From assembly GCF_014174395.1 (NCBI RefSeq), contig NZ_JABEQD010000002.1, positions 485,449 to 549,448 of the forward strand: a stretch of 64,000 nt of DNA, read 5' to 3'. The notes under the pieces are model-generated. The model searched no databases. It saw only the letters and a list, made by a program, of their open reading frames with translations, and had not been told where the DNA came from. Position numbers and translations under genes: made by a program. This stretch comes from Gluconacetobacter aggeris (GTDB taxonomy: Bacteria; Pseudomonadota; Alphaproteobacteria; Acetobacterales; Acetobacteraceae). Within the stretch, counting starts at the first letter, position 1, and every line of letters begins with the position of its first letter. This document shows, in pieces, positions 1 through 9,196 of this stretch.

Positions 1-50
1 TACGAGAACTCGCAGCGAATAGATCGCAAAAACCCGCGCCGAATTGTCTG

Positions 51-65
51 TTTAAATCCAGTTAA
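51..65. promoter_or_regulatory. candidate CtrA box (TTTA-N7-TTAA)
   Basis: The bases read TTTA, seven bases, TTAA, one mismatch from the alphaproteobacterial CtrA box TTAA-N7-TTAA. The site lies about 70 bases upstream of the likely ATG of the MotE-like gene, in otherwise GC-rich DNA. The same degenerate form recurs upstream of flgK. Binding is inferred. Confidence 0.4.
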
Positions 66-133
66 TTGCCCGCATTTCCGATTTGGGCCAACGTCATGTC
101 ATCGACACGAATCCGAAAGCCGATCAGGTTAAG

Positions 134-1060
134 ATGCTGATACCTCGCCTGTCATTCGGGAAGCTTGTGCATGTTTCGTCAATTCTGATGACTCTGCTGC
201 TGGCGATGAACATGCACGCCCTCGCCGGCCATCTGAAAGGCGACGCTATAGAGGCCGATGACTCGCCCACGCAGGACACAGTCCTGCAGCCACGCCAGAG
301 CAGATCCGCAGAAAACACAGCCCCCAATCCAAACGCCGAGAGGAATGCCACCGAAGGATGGATCTCCGCCCTCCCTCCCGATGATCGCAACGCGGGGACG
401 CGCCCCGCAACCGCGCAGGCAACCGTCGCCCGTCACGCCGAAGCATGCGCGGACGGCGATTGCCCCGATGTGGCGAAGGCAGCGGTGGCGACAGTAACGC
501 CGAAACAGGGCGCCGATCCCGAAGTCGATAGGGTGGAAACAGATCTGGTCCAGAATATCCTGGCAAGACAGTCGACCTTCGAGAATGAACAGAAAAACTT
601 GGAAGAGCAGAAACATATCCTCGACGCCGCCCAGGCGGCACTCAATGAAAAGATGCGAAACCTGGATAGCTCGATAGCCGCGCTGGCCGAACGGCAGGCC
701 GCGCATCGTGAAACGATGTCGGCCGAGACAGACAGGCTGGTACGGATCTATGAGGAAATGCCTCCCAAGGAGGCCGCCGCAGTCTTCAACATCATGGACA
801 TCCACGTCCTCGTTTCCGTGGCCAACAAGATGGCCCCCCGTAAGATATCGGCCATCATGGGGTACATGATGCCCGAGCGGGTCAATATCGTTTCGCAATA
901 CATGGCGGGGGTGAGGACATTCCGCCCTCTTCGCACATCCTTCGACGGCACGACCGGACAGCCCGTGGATTCGGGGACATTGACCTGGTGGTCCAAATCC
1001 AAAGCCAACCAGAAGCAATCCGAAGCTGACCAGGACGCACTGAAATTGTCGCGCCAGTGA
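134..1060 (+). CDS. MotE-like flagellar protein (MgtE N-domain type)
   Basis: A 308-residue protein with one hydrophobic segment near the N-terminus (about residues 12-31), a low-complexity Pro/Ala/Asp stretch, a charged coiled coil (about 140-195) and a C-terminal helical repeat (about 206-256, starting EEMPPKEAAAVFN). That repeat resembles the MgtE/FliG-type N domain of proteins annotated as MotE, which in rhizobia is a periplasmic motility chaperone. The anchor plus exported coiled coil fits a periplasmic role near the motor. A TTG start at 83 is possible, but the ATG at 134 puts the hydrophobic segment in the normal signal-anchor position. The gene opens the flagellar island and is not close to motA/motB here. 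Family assignment is fairly secure; precise function is inferred. Confidence 0.75.
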   Translation: MLIPRLSFGKLVHVSSILMTLLLAMNMHALAGHLKGDAIEADDSPTQDTVLQPRQSRSAENTAPNPNAERNATEGWISALPPDDRNAGTRPATAQATVARHAEACADGDCPDVAKAAVATVTPKQGADPEVDRVETDLVQNILARQSTFENEQKNLEEQKHILDAAQAALNEKMRNLDSSIAALAERQAAHRETMSAETDRLVRIYEEMPPKEAAAVFNIMDIHVLVSVANKMAPRKISAIMGYMMPERVNIVSQYMAGVRTFRPLRTSFDGTTGQPVDSGTLTWWSKSKANQKQSEADQDALKLSRQ

Positions 1061-1326
1061 CCGCTTCCTGCGCGGCCTGGCGGCTCCCTAACAGCTCATC
1101 CAGATTGGAATAATCATAGCTGAAGCTCAGGACGTATTACTTTCAAGAATTTCGCGGAAGGGGTTGTTTTCCTTACGAAGGTTTTTCATGGAAAAAATGA
1201 TGCCACCAGTTGTGAAGGCACACGTGCGCGGGCATATTCCGCGTCATTCATCCATGCTGTATTTTGGATCGACCAGGCGCCACGCGACCGGAACGCAGTG
1301 TTACTGAGGGGCAGGAACTAGCAGTC

Positions 1327-1662
1327 ATGACAATCAAGCGCGGAGCGATGGTTCTGATGACCGCACTTCTCGCGGGCTGCTCCGCCGACACCGTCACCCA
1401 GCATCTCACGGGCCGTGAGTGCAATGCCGGTTATATCCAGGAAGGCGAGGATTGGTGCGCGCCGCCGGCAAGACCACCTGTTCCGCAGCCATACTGTACG
1501 CAAAGCTGGAATGGCGTAGATTGCTGGGGCCGTCCGGACCAAATGCCAAATGTCGCGCGGCAGGTAGCCCAAGGACCCACCGGCCTGACTCAAGACCAGA
1601 ATGCAGACCGACTGAACATGGACGTCAAACAGGCTCCGCCGACCAACGACTATCTTCCCTGA
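1327..1662 (+). CDS. small putative lipoprotein, function unknown
   Basis: A 111-residue protein starting at an ATG preceded by a purine-rich GAGGGGCAGG. Two basic residues are followed by a hydrophobic stretch ending in a lipobox, LLAGC, with the lipidated Cys at residue 18 and Ser next, so outer-membrane sorting is expected. The mature part is short, Pro/Gln-rich, and has four more cysteines close to tryptophans (motifs EDWCAPP and VDCWGRPD), which could form disulphides in the periplasm. It lies alone between the MotE-like gene and fliF. I do not recognise the family, and a flagellar role is only suggested by position. Confidence 0.7.
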   Translation: MTIKRGAMVLMTALLAGCSADTVTQHLTGRECNAGYIQEGEDWCAPPARPPVPQPYCTQSWNGVDCWGRPDQMPNVARQVAQGPTGLTQDQNADRLNMDVKQAPPTNDYLP

Positions 1663-1953
1663 TACAGTGAAACAGAACCTAAGTTTCGGAACGCGCACCC
1701 CCGCTCGGCAGATGCACCATCCGTCTGTCGTCTCATGATGAAATCCGGTTTTTTGGGGTTTTCGTCATGAATTGCCGTTTCTCCCTTCCTGAGAAGACGG
1801 GCTGCGCTATGATGGCGGCACAGTGCTTCCGGATCGCCTTGATGCGCCTGACAGCGCGATGGCAACGCGAACTGCAGAGATTTCGAATGATCAAACTTCC
1901 TGGGGATTGCGTGAAGTCCCGGTCCAGCGCTGTATCAACGTAGCGGTTTCCTT

Positions 1954-3603
1954 ATGCAGAATTTATTGGCCGGCCTTAAGGGGCTGGGGCGTACACGATT
2001 GATGGTGATGGGGGCTGCTGCTGCAGTCCTCCTTGCTGCAATCGGTATCTTTGCCTCCCGGACCAGCGGCCAGTCGATGGCCCTTCTTTATGGTGGCATC
2101 GAGCTCAACGAAGCCGCCCATATGGTCGACGACCTGACCAAAGCCCATATCGCCACCAGAACGAGCAACGACGGCACAAGCATCTATGTGCCGCAGGACC
2201 AGGTTGCCAATGCGCGACTGCTCCTCGCCAAGGACGGCCTGCCGAGCGGTGGAAGCATCGGATACGAACTGTTTGACAAGAGCGCGACTCTCACCAGTAC
2301 GCAGTTCGAACAGACGATCAACGAAACGCGGGCCATGGAAGGCGAACTGGAACGCTCCATTCGTCTCATCCAGGGGGTGCGCAACGTTCGGGTTCACCTC
2401 GTCCTTCCTCATCGCGACCTGTTCTCGACCCAGACCAGCCCGTCCCAGGCCAGCGTGGTACTCGATATCGGCCGCGCGGGCCGTATCGCGCCGGACGGTA
2501 TCCAGGCCATCCAGAACCTGGTGGCGGCAGCCGTCCCCGGCCTGCGTCCGCAGAATATCTCGATCGTCGACACCCGCGGTGACGTCCTGGCCAAGCCTGG
2601 CGATCCGGACAGCACGGATGGGCAGGAAGCCTCGCTCGACAAATTCCGTCACGCGGAAGAACAGCGCCTTGCACAGGCCGCCGAAGAGATCCTGGTGCCC
2701 ACGCTGGGCAGCGGCCATGTCCGCGCGCGGGCGGCCGTCACCATCAATACGGACGAAATTCGCGAAACGGAGGAAAGCTACGATCCCAATCAGCAGGTCC
2801 TGAGATCGCAGCAGACGACATCTGACAAGAGCGTCAATACCGAAGCGACGCCGAACACCTCAGTCGCGAACAACCTTCCTAATGCCAATGCGAACCAGAA
2901 CAACCGCACCGGATCCAACGATGACCGCGAGGAAGAGACCGACAATTACGAGATCGGCAAGCGGGTCCGGGTCATAAACCAGACTCGACCAAGAGTCTCC
3001 AAGATCAGCCTGGCCGTTCTAGTAGACGGCACATACGCCAAGGACAAGAACGGCAACGATATCTGGAAGCCGCTGGACACCGCCGAGGTCGACAGGCTGA
3101 CAGCCTTGGTCAGGACGGCTGTCGGCTACGACAAGAGCCGTGGCGACGAAGTCAGTGTCGTTTCCATGCGCTTCATGTCGGACCAGGAAGGCAGCTTCGC
3201 AGCGGACAAATCCAGCCTGTTTAGCCGCGATAACATGCTTTACGTGGCCGAATGGGTTGTTCCCATCCTCCTGGCGGTCGGCGCAATCTTTCTGGCGGTC
3301 CGGCCCATGCTACGACGCGGCAAGGATCTGCCGGCGCTTCTCGCGACGACGCACCTGGAATCCTTGCCGGGCGGGCCACCGGCCGCCGCTGCCGACCTTC
3401 CGGGTCAGGGCGCACCTGCCCTGGCCGCCGCCAAGGACGATGAAGACGAGACTATCTCTATTGCAGGGATCGAAGGCAAACTGCGGATGGCCGCGCTGGC
3501 AAGAGTGTCGGACCGTATAGAGCAGAGCCCCCGCGAGACCCTCTTCATTATCCGCAACTGGCTGTCGGCTCCCGATATCAAGAAAGGACGCGACCGTGAG
3601 TGA
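1954..3603 (+). CDS. fliF: flagellar MS-ring protein FliF
   Basis: A 549-residue FliF, the membrane ring on which the basal body and export gate assemble. A first transmembrane helix lies at about residues 17-35. It is followed by the periplasmic ring-building domains with family motifs such as LLYGGIELNEA, DGLPSGGSIGYELFD and RVHLVLP, then a low-complexity Asn/Thr-rich stretch (about 285-325). A second transmembrane helix is at about 428-446, and a C-terminal cytoplasmic tail (ending near ETLFIIRNWLS) carries the FliG-binding segment. Length is normal. The stop overlaps the GTG of fliG by 8 bases, so the two are translationally coupled at the head of fliF-G-H-N-O-P. Confidence 0.97.
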   Translation: MQNLLAGLKGLGRTRLMVMGAAAAVLLAAIGIFASRTSGQSMALLYGGIELNEAAHMVDDLTKAHIATRTSNDGTSIYVPQDQVANARLLLAKDGLPSGGSIGYELFDKSATLTSTQFEQTINETRAMEGELERSIRLIQGVRNVRVHLVLPHRDLFSTQTSPSQASVVLDIGRAGRIAPDGIQAIQNLVAAAVPGLRPQNISIVDTRGDVLAKPGDPDSTDGQEASLDKFRHAEEQRLAQAAEEILVPTLGSGHVRARAAVTINTDEIRETEESYDPNQQVLRSQQTTSDKSVNTEATPNTSVANNLPNANANQNNRTGSNDDREEETDNYEIGKRVRVINQTRPRVSKISLAVLVDGTYAKDKNGNDIWKPLDTAEVDRLTALVRTAVGYDKSRGDEVSVVSMRFMSDQEGSFAADKSSLFSRDNMLYVAEWVVPILLAVGAIFLAVRPMLRRGKDLPALLATTHLESLPGGPPAAAADLPGQGAPALAAAKDDEDETISIAGIEGKLRMAALARVSDRIEQSPRETLFIIRNWLSAPDIKKGRDRE

Positions 3604-4648
3604 AACCGCGATGGAAGCCACGTCGGGACTCATGGCGCCCTCACCCCCTGTACTCCGTCTGTCCGGCAAGCAGAAAGCCGCAGTCCTTATGTTGGCCATC
3701 GGACGCGACAAGGCAGCGAATTTGCTGAAACTGCTGCATGAAGACGAAATCCGCGACATTTCCATTGCGATGGCCAGCCTCGGCATCGTGACGGCTGAAA
3801 CCGTTGAGAGCGTCTGCCAGGAATTCACGAAGAACTTCGAATCGCCGGACGGGCTGGTGGGTACATATGAAACCACCGAGGAATTCCTGCGCCGGGCATT
3901 ACCCCCCGACCAGGTTGAAAAGATCATGGATGAAATCCGTGGCCCCGCTGGCCGGACGATGTGGGACAAGCTGGGCAACGTGCAGGAAACCGTATTAGCC
4001 AGCTACTTGCGCAGCGAATACCCGCAGACCGCCGCGGTTATCCTGACCCGTCTGCAGCCAGCACACGCCGCCCGCGTCCTGACATTACTACCGGACGATT
4101 ACGCCACCGATGTCATGATGCGGATACTGCACATGGAGACGGTGCAGCGCGAAGTTCTGGACAGCGTCGAAGCCACGCTGCGTTCCGAATTCATCTCGAC
4201 TCTCGGCCGGCCGGCCCGGCGGGATAGCTACGAATTGCTTGCCGAAGTCTTTAATAATTTCGACCGCAAGACTGAGACCCGCCTGATGGAGGCGATGGAC
4301 AAGCGCAATCACGACGATATGGAAAAAGTGAAGGCGCTGATGTTCACCTTCGAAGACATCAAGCGGTTGCCGCGCGACTCGCTCATGCGGATCATCAACG
4401 AAATCGACCGAGAGAAATTGCCGCTGGCCCTGAAGGGCGCCTCCGACACCATCCGGAAGCTCTTCCTGCAATGCATGTCCAAACGTGCCGGCAGCATCCT
4501 CCTCGAAGAGATCGCGTCGCTAGGTCCCGTCCGCGTCAAAGATGTCGAAACGGCACAGGGCGAAATCGTCGGCATGATCAAGAATCTGGCCAACGCCGGT
4601 GAAATCGACCTGACCGAAACCGCCGGCAATGACGAGATCATTCCGTGA
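3596..4648 (+). CDS. fliG: flagellar motor switch protein FliG
   Basis: A 350-residue C-ring protein that binds FliF and carries the torque-generating surface touched by MotA. The N-terminal domain starts with LSGKQKAAVLMLAIG, the middle domain contains the EHPQT-like segment EYPQTAAVILT, and the C-terminal domain holds the charged helix around KALMFTFEDIKRLPRDSLMRI, the usual stator-facing region. It starts at GTG 3596 inside the end of fliF and overlaps fliH by 4 bases (GTGA). Full length, no anomalies. Confidence 0.97.
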   Translation: MSETAMEATSGLMAPSPPVLRLSGKQKAAVLMLAIGRDKAANLLKLLHEDEIRDISIAMASLGIVTAETVESVCQEFTKNFESPDGLVGTYETTEEFLRRALPPDQVEKIMDEIRGPAGRTMWDKLGNVQETVLASYLRSEYPQTAAVILTRLQPAHAARVLTLLPDDYATDVMMRILHMETVQREVLDSVEATLRSEFISTLGRPARRDSYELLAEVFNNFDRKTETRLMEAMDKRNHDDMEKVKALMFTFEDIKRLPRDSLMRIINEIDREKLPLALKGASDTIRKLFLQCMSKRAGSILLEEIASLGPVRVKDVETAQGEIVGMIKNLANAGEIDLTETAGNDEIIP

Positions 4649-5406
4649 CCTCTCCATTTTCCTCCGGCTGGTCGGATCTGCCTGACATGGGGGAAGAAGG
4701 TGCCCGCCCCAAAGCCGCGCGGGCGGCCGACAGTAGGCGCGCGCCCCGTCCATTGATCGACCTGGAGGATTTTGGCACGGCCCCGGGGCTCGACCCGGAC
4801 CGCATCGCGGCAACCGAAATCCCTGCCGCCGAGCCCACACCCGATCCCAACCTTGTCACGATGCATTGCGACGACCTCGCGTCTCTGCGCGAAGCAGCGT
4901 TCCGCGAAGGCCTCGAGCAAGGTGCGAAGGAGAGGGAGGAGGCGCTGCGCAGCGAATTCGTATCCCGTCTGTCGTCTCTCGCCGCGGCGTTCGAAACCGA
5001 GAACGTACGTCGGCATCAGGTCGTCGAGGACGCTACCCGAGCCTTCGTCGCTGCCGTGGTGGAGATCGTCGGGGGCCTGCTGGCTCTGGACGGCACGATG
5101 CTTGTCGGGCTGGAACGCGACCTAGTCGCGGACGCGGCGTGCTTCGCCAGGGAATGCGAAGGCGATGTCACAATCCGCTGCCGGGAGGCCGATGCGCATT
5201 CTCTGGGACCGGTCGCCGGGACAGACGGGCGCATTCGTATAGAAACCGTACCCGATACCGGACCCGCTGCCATCAGTATCGTTTCGGCAGCGAATAACAT
5301 TGTCATCGATCCGCAACAGTGGCGAAAATCAATTGCGGAAAAAATTATCACCGCCGTCACGGCACTGGCCGGACAGCGCGCAGATCAGCCAACACCGAAG
5401 GCTTAG
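4645..5406 (+). CDS. fliH: flagellar export ATPase regulator, FliH-like
   Basis: A 253-residue soluble protein starting at a GTG that overlaps the fliG stop. The first 70 residues are Pro/Ala-rich and poorly conserved. The middle (about 75-140) is an acidic/basic helix with small residues at regular spacing (EAAFREGLEQGAKEREEAL), the typical FliH stalk. The C-terminal half looks like the FliH/V-ATPase E-subunit head. FliH dimers hold the FliI ATPase and dock it to FliN. FliI and FliJ are encoded 31 kb away in this window. FliH proteins diverge quickly; the call rests on the stalk pattern and on position between fliG and fliN. Confidence 0.85.
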   Translation: MTSPFSSGWSDLPDMGEEGARPKAARAADSRRAPRPLIDLEDFGTAPGLDPDRIAATEIPAAEPTPDPNLVTMHCDDLASLREAAFREGLEQGAKEREEALRSEFVSRLSSLAAAFETENVRRHQVVEDATRAFVAAVVEIVGGLLALDGTMLVGLERDLVADAACFARECEGDVTIRCREADAHSLGPVAGTDGRIRIETVPDTGPAAISIVSAANNIVIDPQQWRKSIAEKIITAVTALAGQRADQPTPKA

Positions 5407-5423
5407 ACCAGGCGGAGAGAAAC

Positions 5424-5795
5424 ATGAACTCGGATAGCGGACATATCGGACTGGAGGATTTCTCCACCAACGCGTCGGCGGCGTCTCCGGCCGCCAGTAC
5501 ACCGGAACAGGGCGACAAGGACGCGAGCACCGTCGGCGCCAGCCAGATGGAGGCAGTCTACGATATCCCGGTCCGAATCACGGCCGTCATCGGCACGGCA
5601 ACGATGCCGGTCAGCCAGCTACTGCGGCTGGGCCGCGGCGCGGTCGTGGAACTGAACAAGAAACTGGGCGAAGCGGTGGACATCTATGCGAACAACCGCC
5701 TGATTGCGCGCGGTGAAGTCGTGGTCGTCGATGATAACCATATCGGCGTGACGATGACAGAAATCCTTTCCTCGTCGCCGGCCACGCAGGGCTGA
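5424..5795 (+). CDS. fliN: flagellar motor switch protein FliN
   Basis: A 123-residue protein whose C-terminal 75 residues are a SpoA/FliN domain (YDIPVRITAVIGTA, LLRLGRGAVVELNKK, ANNRLIARGEVVVVDD). It builds the lower C-ring and docks FliH. The ATG at 5424, with GGCGGAGAG upstream, is preferred over an in-frame start at 5319, which would overlap fliH for 29 codons and give an arginine-rich non-family extension. An acidic N-terminal tail of about 40 residues is usual for alphaproteobacterial FliN. Confidence 0.95.
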   Translation: MNSDSGHIGLEDFSTNASAASPAASTPEQGDKDASTVGASQMEAVYDIPVRITAVIGTATMPVSQLLRLGRGAVVELNKKLGEAVDIYANNRLIARGEVVVVDDNHIGVTMTEILSSSPATQG

Positions 5796-5807
5796 AAGGG
5801 GCAGAAT

Positions 5808-6179
5808 ATGTCTGGGACAGGCCCTCTTACCACGTCCCAGACGGGATCACTGGCGTATGGTATCGGGTCGTTCGCATGGCTCGCCTATCTTGCGTCGTTC
5901 GCGATCGTCATCGCACTCATTCTCCTCAGCCGCCACGGGCTGAAATATCTGGAGCCCTATCTGCTGAAAGGGCGCCGGACCCGCACTCTGGCGATCGTCG
6001 AAAGCTTGGCCGTCGATCAGCGTCGCCGGCTCAGCATCATACGATGCAATAGGAAAACGGGACTGATCCTGACCGGTGGCGGAAACGACCTGTTCCTGGG
6101 ATGGGTGGACGAGCAGGGCGCCTCCCCTCCGCCCATTCTGCCATCGGCCGCCCAGCCTTCGGATATCCATGCCGGCTGA
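5808..6179 (+). CDS. fliO: flagellar export protein FliO-like
   Basis: A 123-residue protein with one transmembrane helix (about residues 23-41, LAYLASFAIVIALILLS) and a cytoplasmic tail with the FliO-type pattern LAIVESLAVDQRRRLSIIRC...LILTGGGNDLFLGWV. FliO stabilises FliP during assembly of the export gate, and fliP is the next gene, 141 bases on. An ATG with GAAAGGGG upstream gives a normal start. The sequence is divergent, as usual for FliO, but position and topology agree. Confidence 0.85.
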   Translation: MSGTGPLTTSQTGSLAYGIGSFAWLAYLASFAIVIALILLSRHGLKYLEPYLLKGRRTRTLAIVESLAVDQRRRLSIIRCNRKTGLILTGGGNDLFLGWVDEQGASPPPILPSAAQPSDIHAG

Positions 6180-6320
6180 TAGCGTGCCAGCCCGAAGCGC
6201 GGAAGCCTGCGTGGTCACCGGCGGGCCACCCTGGGAATGTCTTATGAAATCTTACCGAACGTCCCTGAATGCGGATTCGGAGCTTCATCGCAATCGAGAT
6301 GAACAGGGGAGCATGACGCG

Positions 6321-7100
6321 TTGACAGTCCGACTGCTCACGAGCCGTCCCACCGGTTCCGGGGCCATCATCACCGGCATTCTGGCCTTCGTGATGCTAGC
6401 TGTCATTCCGGATCTGGCCCAGGCGCAGGCTCTGACCCTCGATCTCGGCAAGGGGCTCGGAGACGCGGGCACGACGAGTCGCCTCATTCAGTTAACAGCG
6501 CTCATCACCGTGCTGTCCCTCGCCCCCAGCCTGCTGGTGATGGTCACCGCGTTCACACGCATCATCATCGTCCTGTCGCTCCTGCGCGGCGCCATTGGCG
6601 CGCAGGGAACACCGCCGAATACAGTGATCATCGGACTCGCGATGTTCCTCACCTTCTTTGTCATGCAGCCGGTCCTTGAACAGTCCTGGACCCACGGCAT
6701 CGTCCCCATGATGGAAGGACAAGTCAGCGAGATCGATGGTCTGAAGGCGACGGCCGAACCCTTTCGCACCTTCATGCTTGCCAACGCCCGACCGGCCGAC
6801 ATCGCGACCTTCCAGCATCTGGCCAATCTACCGACGCCGAAGACGGCGGCCGAAACACCCTGGCGGGTCATCATGCCGGCTTTCATGATCGGTGAACTCA
6901 GTCGCGGCTTCGAAATGGGTTTCCTGCTTTATCTTCCGTTTCTCGTCATCGATATCGTCACCTCGAGCGTGCTGATGAGCCTGGGCATGATGATGCTGCC
7001 CCCGGCGACCATCTCGCTGCCGTTCAAGCTCATCTTCTTCGTCATGGTCGATGGCTGGCAGATGGTGGCGGGCGGCCTGGTCCGAAGCTTCGGCGGATGA
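6321..7100 (+). CDS. fliP: flagellar type III export gate protein FliP
   Basis: A 259-residue integral membrane protein with a cleavable-type signal sequence (about 15-36) and four further hydrophobic segments. Family motifs are LSLAPSLLVMVTAFTRIIIVLSLLR, the PPNTVIIGLAMFLTFFVM region and VTSSVLMSLGMMMLPPATISLPFKL. FliP with FliQ and FliR forms the export pore. The start appears to be TTG 6321, just after the in-frame-shifted ATGACGCG; no ATG gives a full signal sequence. It is the last gene of the fliF operon; a 593-base gap follows. Confidence 0.95.
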   Translation: MTVRLLTSRPTGSGAIITGILAFVMLAVIPDLAQAQALTLDLGKGLGDAGTTSRLIQLTALITVLSLAPSLLVMVTAFTRIIIVLSLLRGAIGAQGTPPNTVIIGLAMFLTFFVMQPVLEQSWTHGIVPMMEGQVSEIDGLKATAEPFRTFMLANARPADIATFQHLANLPTPKTAAETPWRVIMPAFMIGELSRGFEMGFLLYLPFLVIDIVTSSVLMSLGMMMLPPATISLPFKLIFFVMVDGWQMVAGGLVRSFGG

Positions 7101-7693
7101 ACGAATCATGATGGTCCCGCCATGTCGGGGCCGGATGAATGAACGCGTTCCCGCATCATCCGATTGTTCAACAGGCGGGAAAACATATCCGCTGCGACTC
7201 GCAGCCAAAACCCGAATCCGGTAGAAGCGGCACCCCACTCACGATAAGATTTAACGACTTATTAATTGATTTAGGTCATGCCCGACATCAACACCTGAAG
7301 GGTAAAAGAGGTCTTCTCCCTGGCCCTTCTCTCGGGAAATGCTCCGTTCCGGCGGCGGCAGACAAAGCGGGAATGGCCGACAGGCAATGCAGGCGTTCGA
7401 AGTTGGCGAGCAATCTCATGCAAGGATCACGTCCTGCCGTCCGGCTCCAGGCGGGCCGACCGGGAAAGCCCGCCACGATCCTGCATCGTGCGCCACAGAC
7501 CGCATCCAAATAAAAACATCTCTTTACAAGCGCCCCCAGGGGCCTTGGAGAACAAGCACCAGCCCATTATCCTCGGCGCAGGGCAGTAGGAAGCCGTGAA
7601 AAACCATCGGAATCCGGCGTGCCATCGAAGCGAGACCGCGCGTAGCTCCACATGACGGCGCCCCGCCAGGTGTGTAAGGAAAGTTAGATCAGC
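7101..7693. other. 593-base intergenic region before the che operon
   Basis: No convincing gene in either strand; the small open frames have arginine-rich, non-family sequence. An unusually AT-rich island at about 7240-7275 contains a perfect TTAA-N7-TTAA box (separate entry). The region probably holds the fliP transcription end and the che operon promoter, but no clear hairpin terminator or sigma-70 hexamer pair could be assigned. Confidence 0.6.
7251..7265. promoter_or_regulatory. candidate CtrA box (perfect TTAA-N7-TTAA)
   Basis: TTAA, CGACTTA, TTAA matches the CtrA recognition box exactly in both half sites. It sits in a locally AT-rich stretch 430 bases before the chemoreceptor start, in a large non-coding gap. 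CtrA controls motility and chemotaxis genes in many alphaproteobacteria, so direct control of the che operon is a reasonable inference. Confidence 0.55.
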
Positions 7694-9196
7694 ATGTTGA
7701 ATTGGCTGTATCGGGACGCACCGTTCCGGAGCAAGATCAGAACCGTGATGCTGGGTCTGGAAGCCTATCTGTTGCTTCAGATCGTTATAGAAGCCTTCGG
7801 ATATTTCATTCATGAACCGATCCAGCACATGTTCTTCGTGAACATGTGCGCCCTCGCCTTTGGTGCGGTCGTCGTCCAACTGATCTGGTTCATGCTGACG
7901 CGCGTAGTGACGGAGCCGCTTGAGACGCTGACCGATCTCGGCGAACGGCTTGGGCGTGGCGAAATTTCCGGCAATGTACCGTTTCTTGAAAACCAGGACG
8001 GTACCGGGCGCATGGCCCGTGTGATGGTCGAATTCGCCCGCATCGTTCAGGAGCAGAACGCGGCGCAGGCCCGCCAGGCCGCCATGGCTGCGGAAATTCA
8101 GCAATCGCTCGAACGCAGCCAAGCCCGCGACAAGCAGACCCACGAAGTGATCGACGCCCTCGGTTCCGCCCTGGCGGACATGGCGCGCGGCGATCTGCGG
8201 ACACGGATCACCTCCACGATTTTCAACGGCGAATTCGCCCCCCTGCGCGACGCATTTAACAATTCGGCGTCGCACCTGAACGATGCACTGCGCGCCCTGG
8301 CCAGCAATTCGGAACTGATCGCGACTGGCGCCACCGAGATTTCGACCGCGTCCGACGATCTGGCGAAACGAACGGAGAAGCAGGCCGCCAATCTCGGTCA
8401 GGCCGCGGCTTCGGTCCGCACCATTACCGATGGTGTCCAGCGCACGGCCAAAGCCAGCTCCGAAGCCAGTTCCGAAGCGAAACAATCCCTGGACAAGGTG
8501 AAGTCGGCCACCGATATCATGACCGAGACGACGCGGGCCATGGATGGCATCAAGAAATCATCCGACGCGATCGGCGAGATCATTTCGGTTATCGACGGTA
8601 TTGCCTTCCAGACCAACGTGCTGGCCCTGAACGCAGGCGTCGAGGCCGCCCGGGCCGGAGATGCCGGGCGAGGCTTCGCCGTGGTCGCGCAGGAAGTCAG
8701 GTCCCTTGCCGAAAAATCCGCCAAGTCGGCCAGCGAGATCAAACGCCTGATTTCCGTCTCGGCGGAGCAGGTCGACAAGGGCGTCGACCTGGTGCAGCAG
8801 ACCGGACGGTACCTGAGCGAATTCGCCGGCAGCACGCAGAACATTTCGACGCGGGTAGAAGAGATTTCCGTCTCCACCCGCGATCAGGCCCAGCGCCTGT
8901 CCGAAGTCACCGCGTCGATCGGCGACATGGATCAGGTGACTCAGCAGAACGCCGCGATGGTCGAGGAAACGACAGCCGCCAGCCATAATCTCACGGCGGA
9001 AACCAGAACGCTGACCCAGACCATCAGCCGGTTCAAGGTCGGCAACGATCATCGGGAAAGCCTGTTCGACGAAAGCGCCTTTACTATTCCCTCGGGACGG
9101 GCGCCGGCGTCCAAGCCCCCGCGGTCGACCAATGCCAGCGTGTCAGCCACACCGCTGCTGACCACCTCATCCGATCAGGGATGGGAAGATTTCTGA
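7694..9196 (+). CDS. methyl-accepting chemotaxis protein without a sensor domain
   Basis: A 500-residue chemoreceptor. Two hydrophobic helices (about 17-38 and 46-68) are joined by only some ten residues, so there is almost no periplasmic ligand domain. A HAMP segment (about 69-122) and a second HAMP-like segment (about 152-205) lead into a full methyl-accepting signalling hairpin with the conserved tip [20 protein letters not shown]. The protein ends in GWEDF, resembling the C-terminal NWETF pentapeptide that tethers CheR and CheB in enteric receptors. It heads the che operon, in the place of icpA in rhizobia, and its stop overlaps the cheS ATG by one base. It may sense membrane or internal state. 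Confidence 0.93.
   Translation: MLNWLYRDAPFRSKIRTVMLGLEAYLLLQIVIEAFGYFIHEPIQHMFFVNMCALAFGAVVVQLIWFMLTRVVTEPLETLTDLGERLGRGEISGNVPFLENQDGTGRMARVMVEFARIVQEQNAAQARQAAMAAEIQQSLERSQARDKQTHEVIDALGSALADMARGDLRTRITSTIFNGEFAPLRDAFNNSASHLNDALRALASNSELIATGATEISTASDDLAKRTEKQAANLGQAAASVRTITDGVQRTAKASSEASSEAKQSLDKVKSATDIMTETTRAMDGIKKSSDAIGEIISVIDGIAFQTNVLALNAGVEAARAGDAGRGFAVVAQEVRSLAEKSAKSASEIKRLISVSAEQVDKGVDLVQQTGRYLSEFAGSTQNISTRVEEISVSTRDQAQRLSEVTASIGDMDQVTQQNAAMVEETTAASHNLTAETRTLTQTISRFKVGNDHRESLFDESAFTIPSGRAPASKPPRSTNASVSATPLLTTSSDQGWEDF

Noticed and set aside
7139..7513. 124-codon frame in the fliP-MCP gap
   Set aside because: Low-information Arg/Gly/Pro-rich sequence without a ribosome site; the region is better read as regulatory.
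7427..8485. 352-codon minus frame across the chemoreceptor start
   Set aside because: Antisense shadow of a clear MCP; His/Gly/Arg-rich with no family motif.
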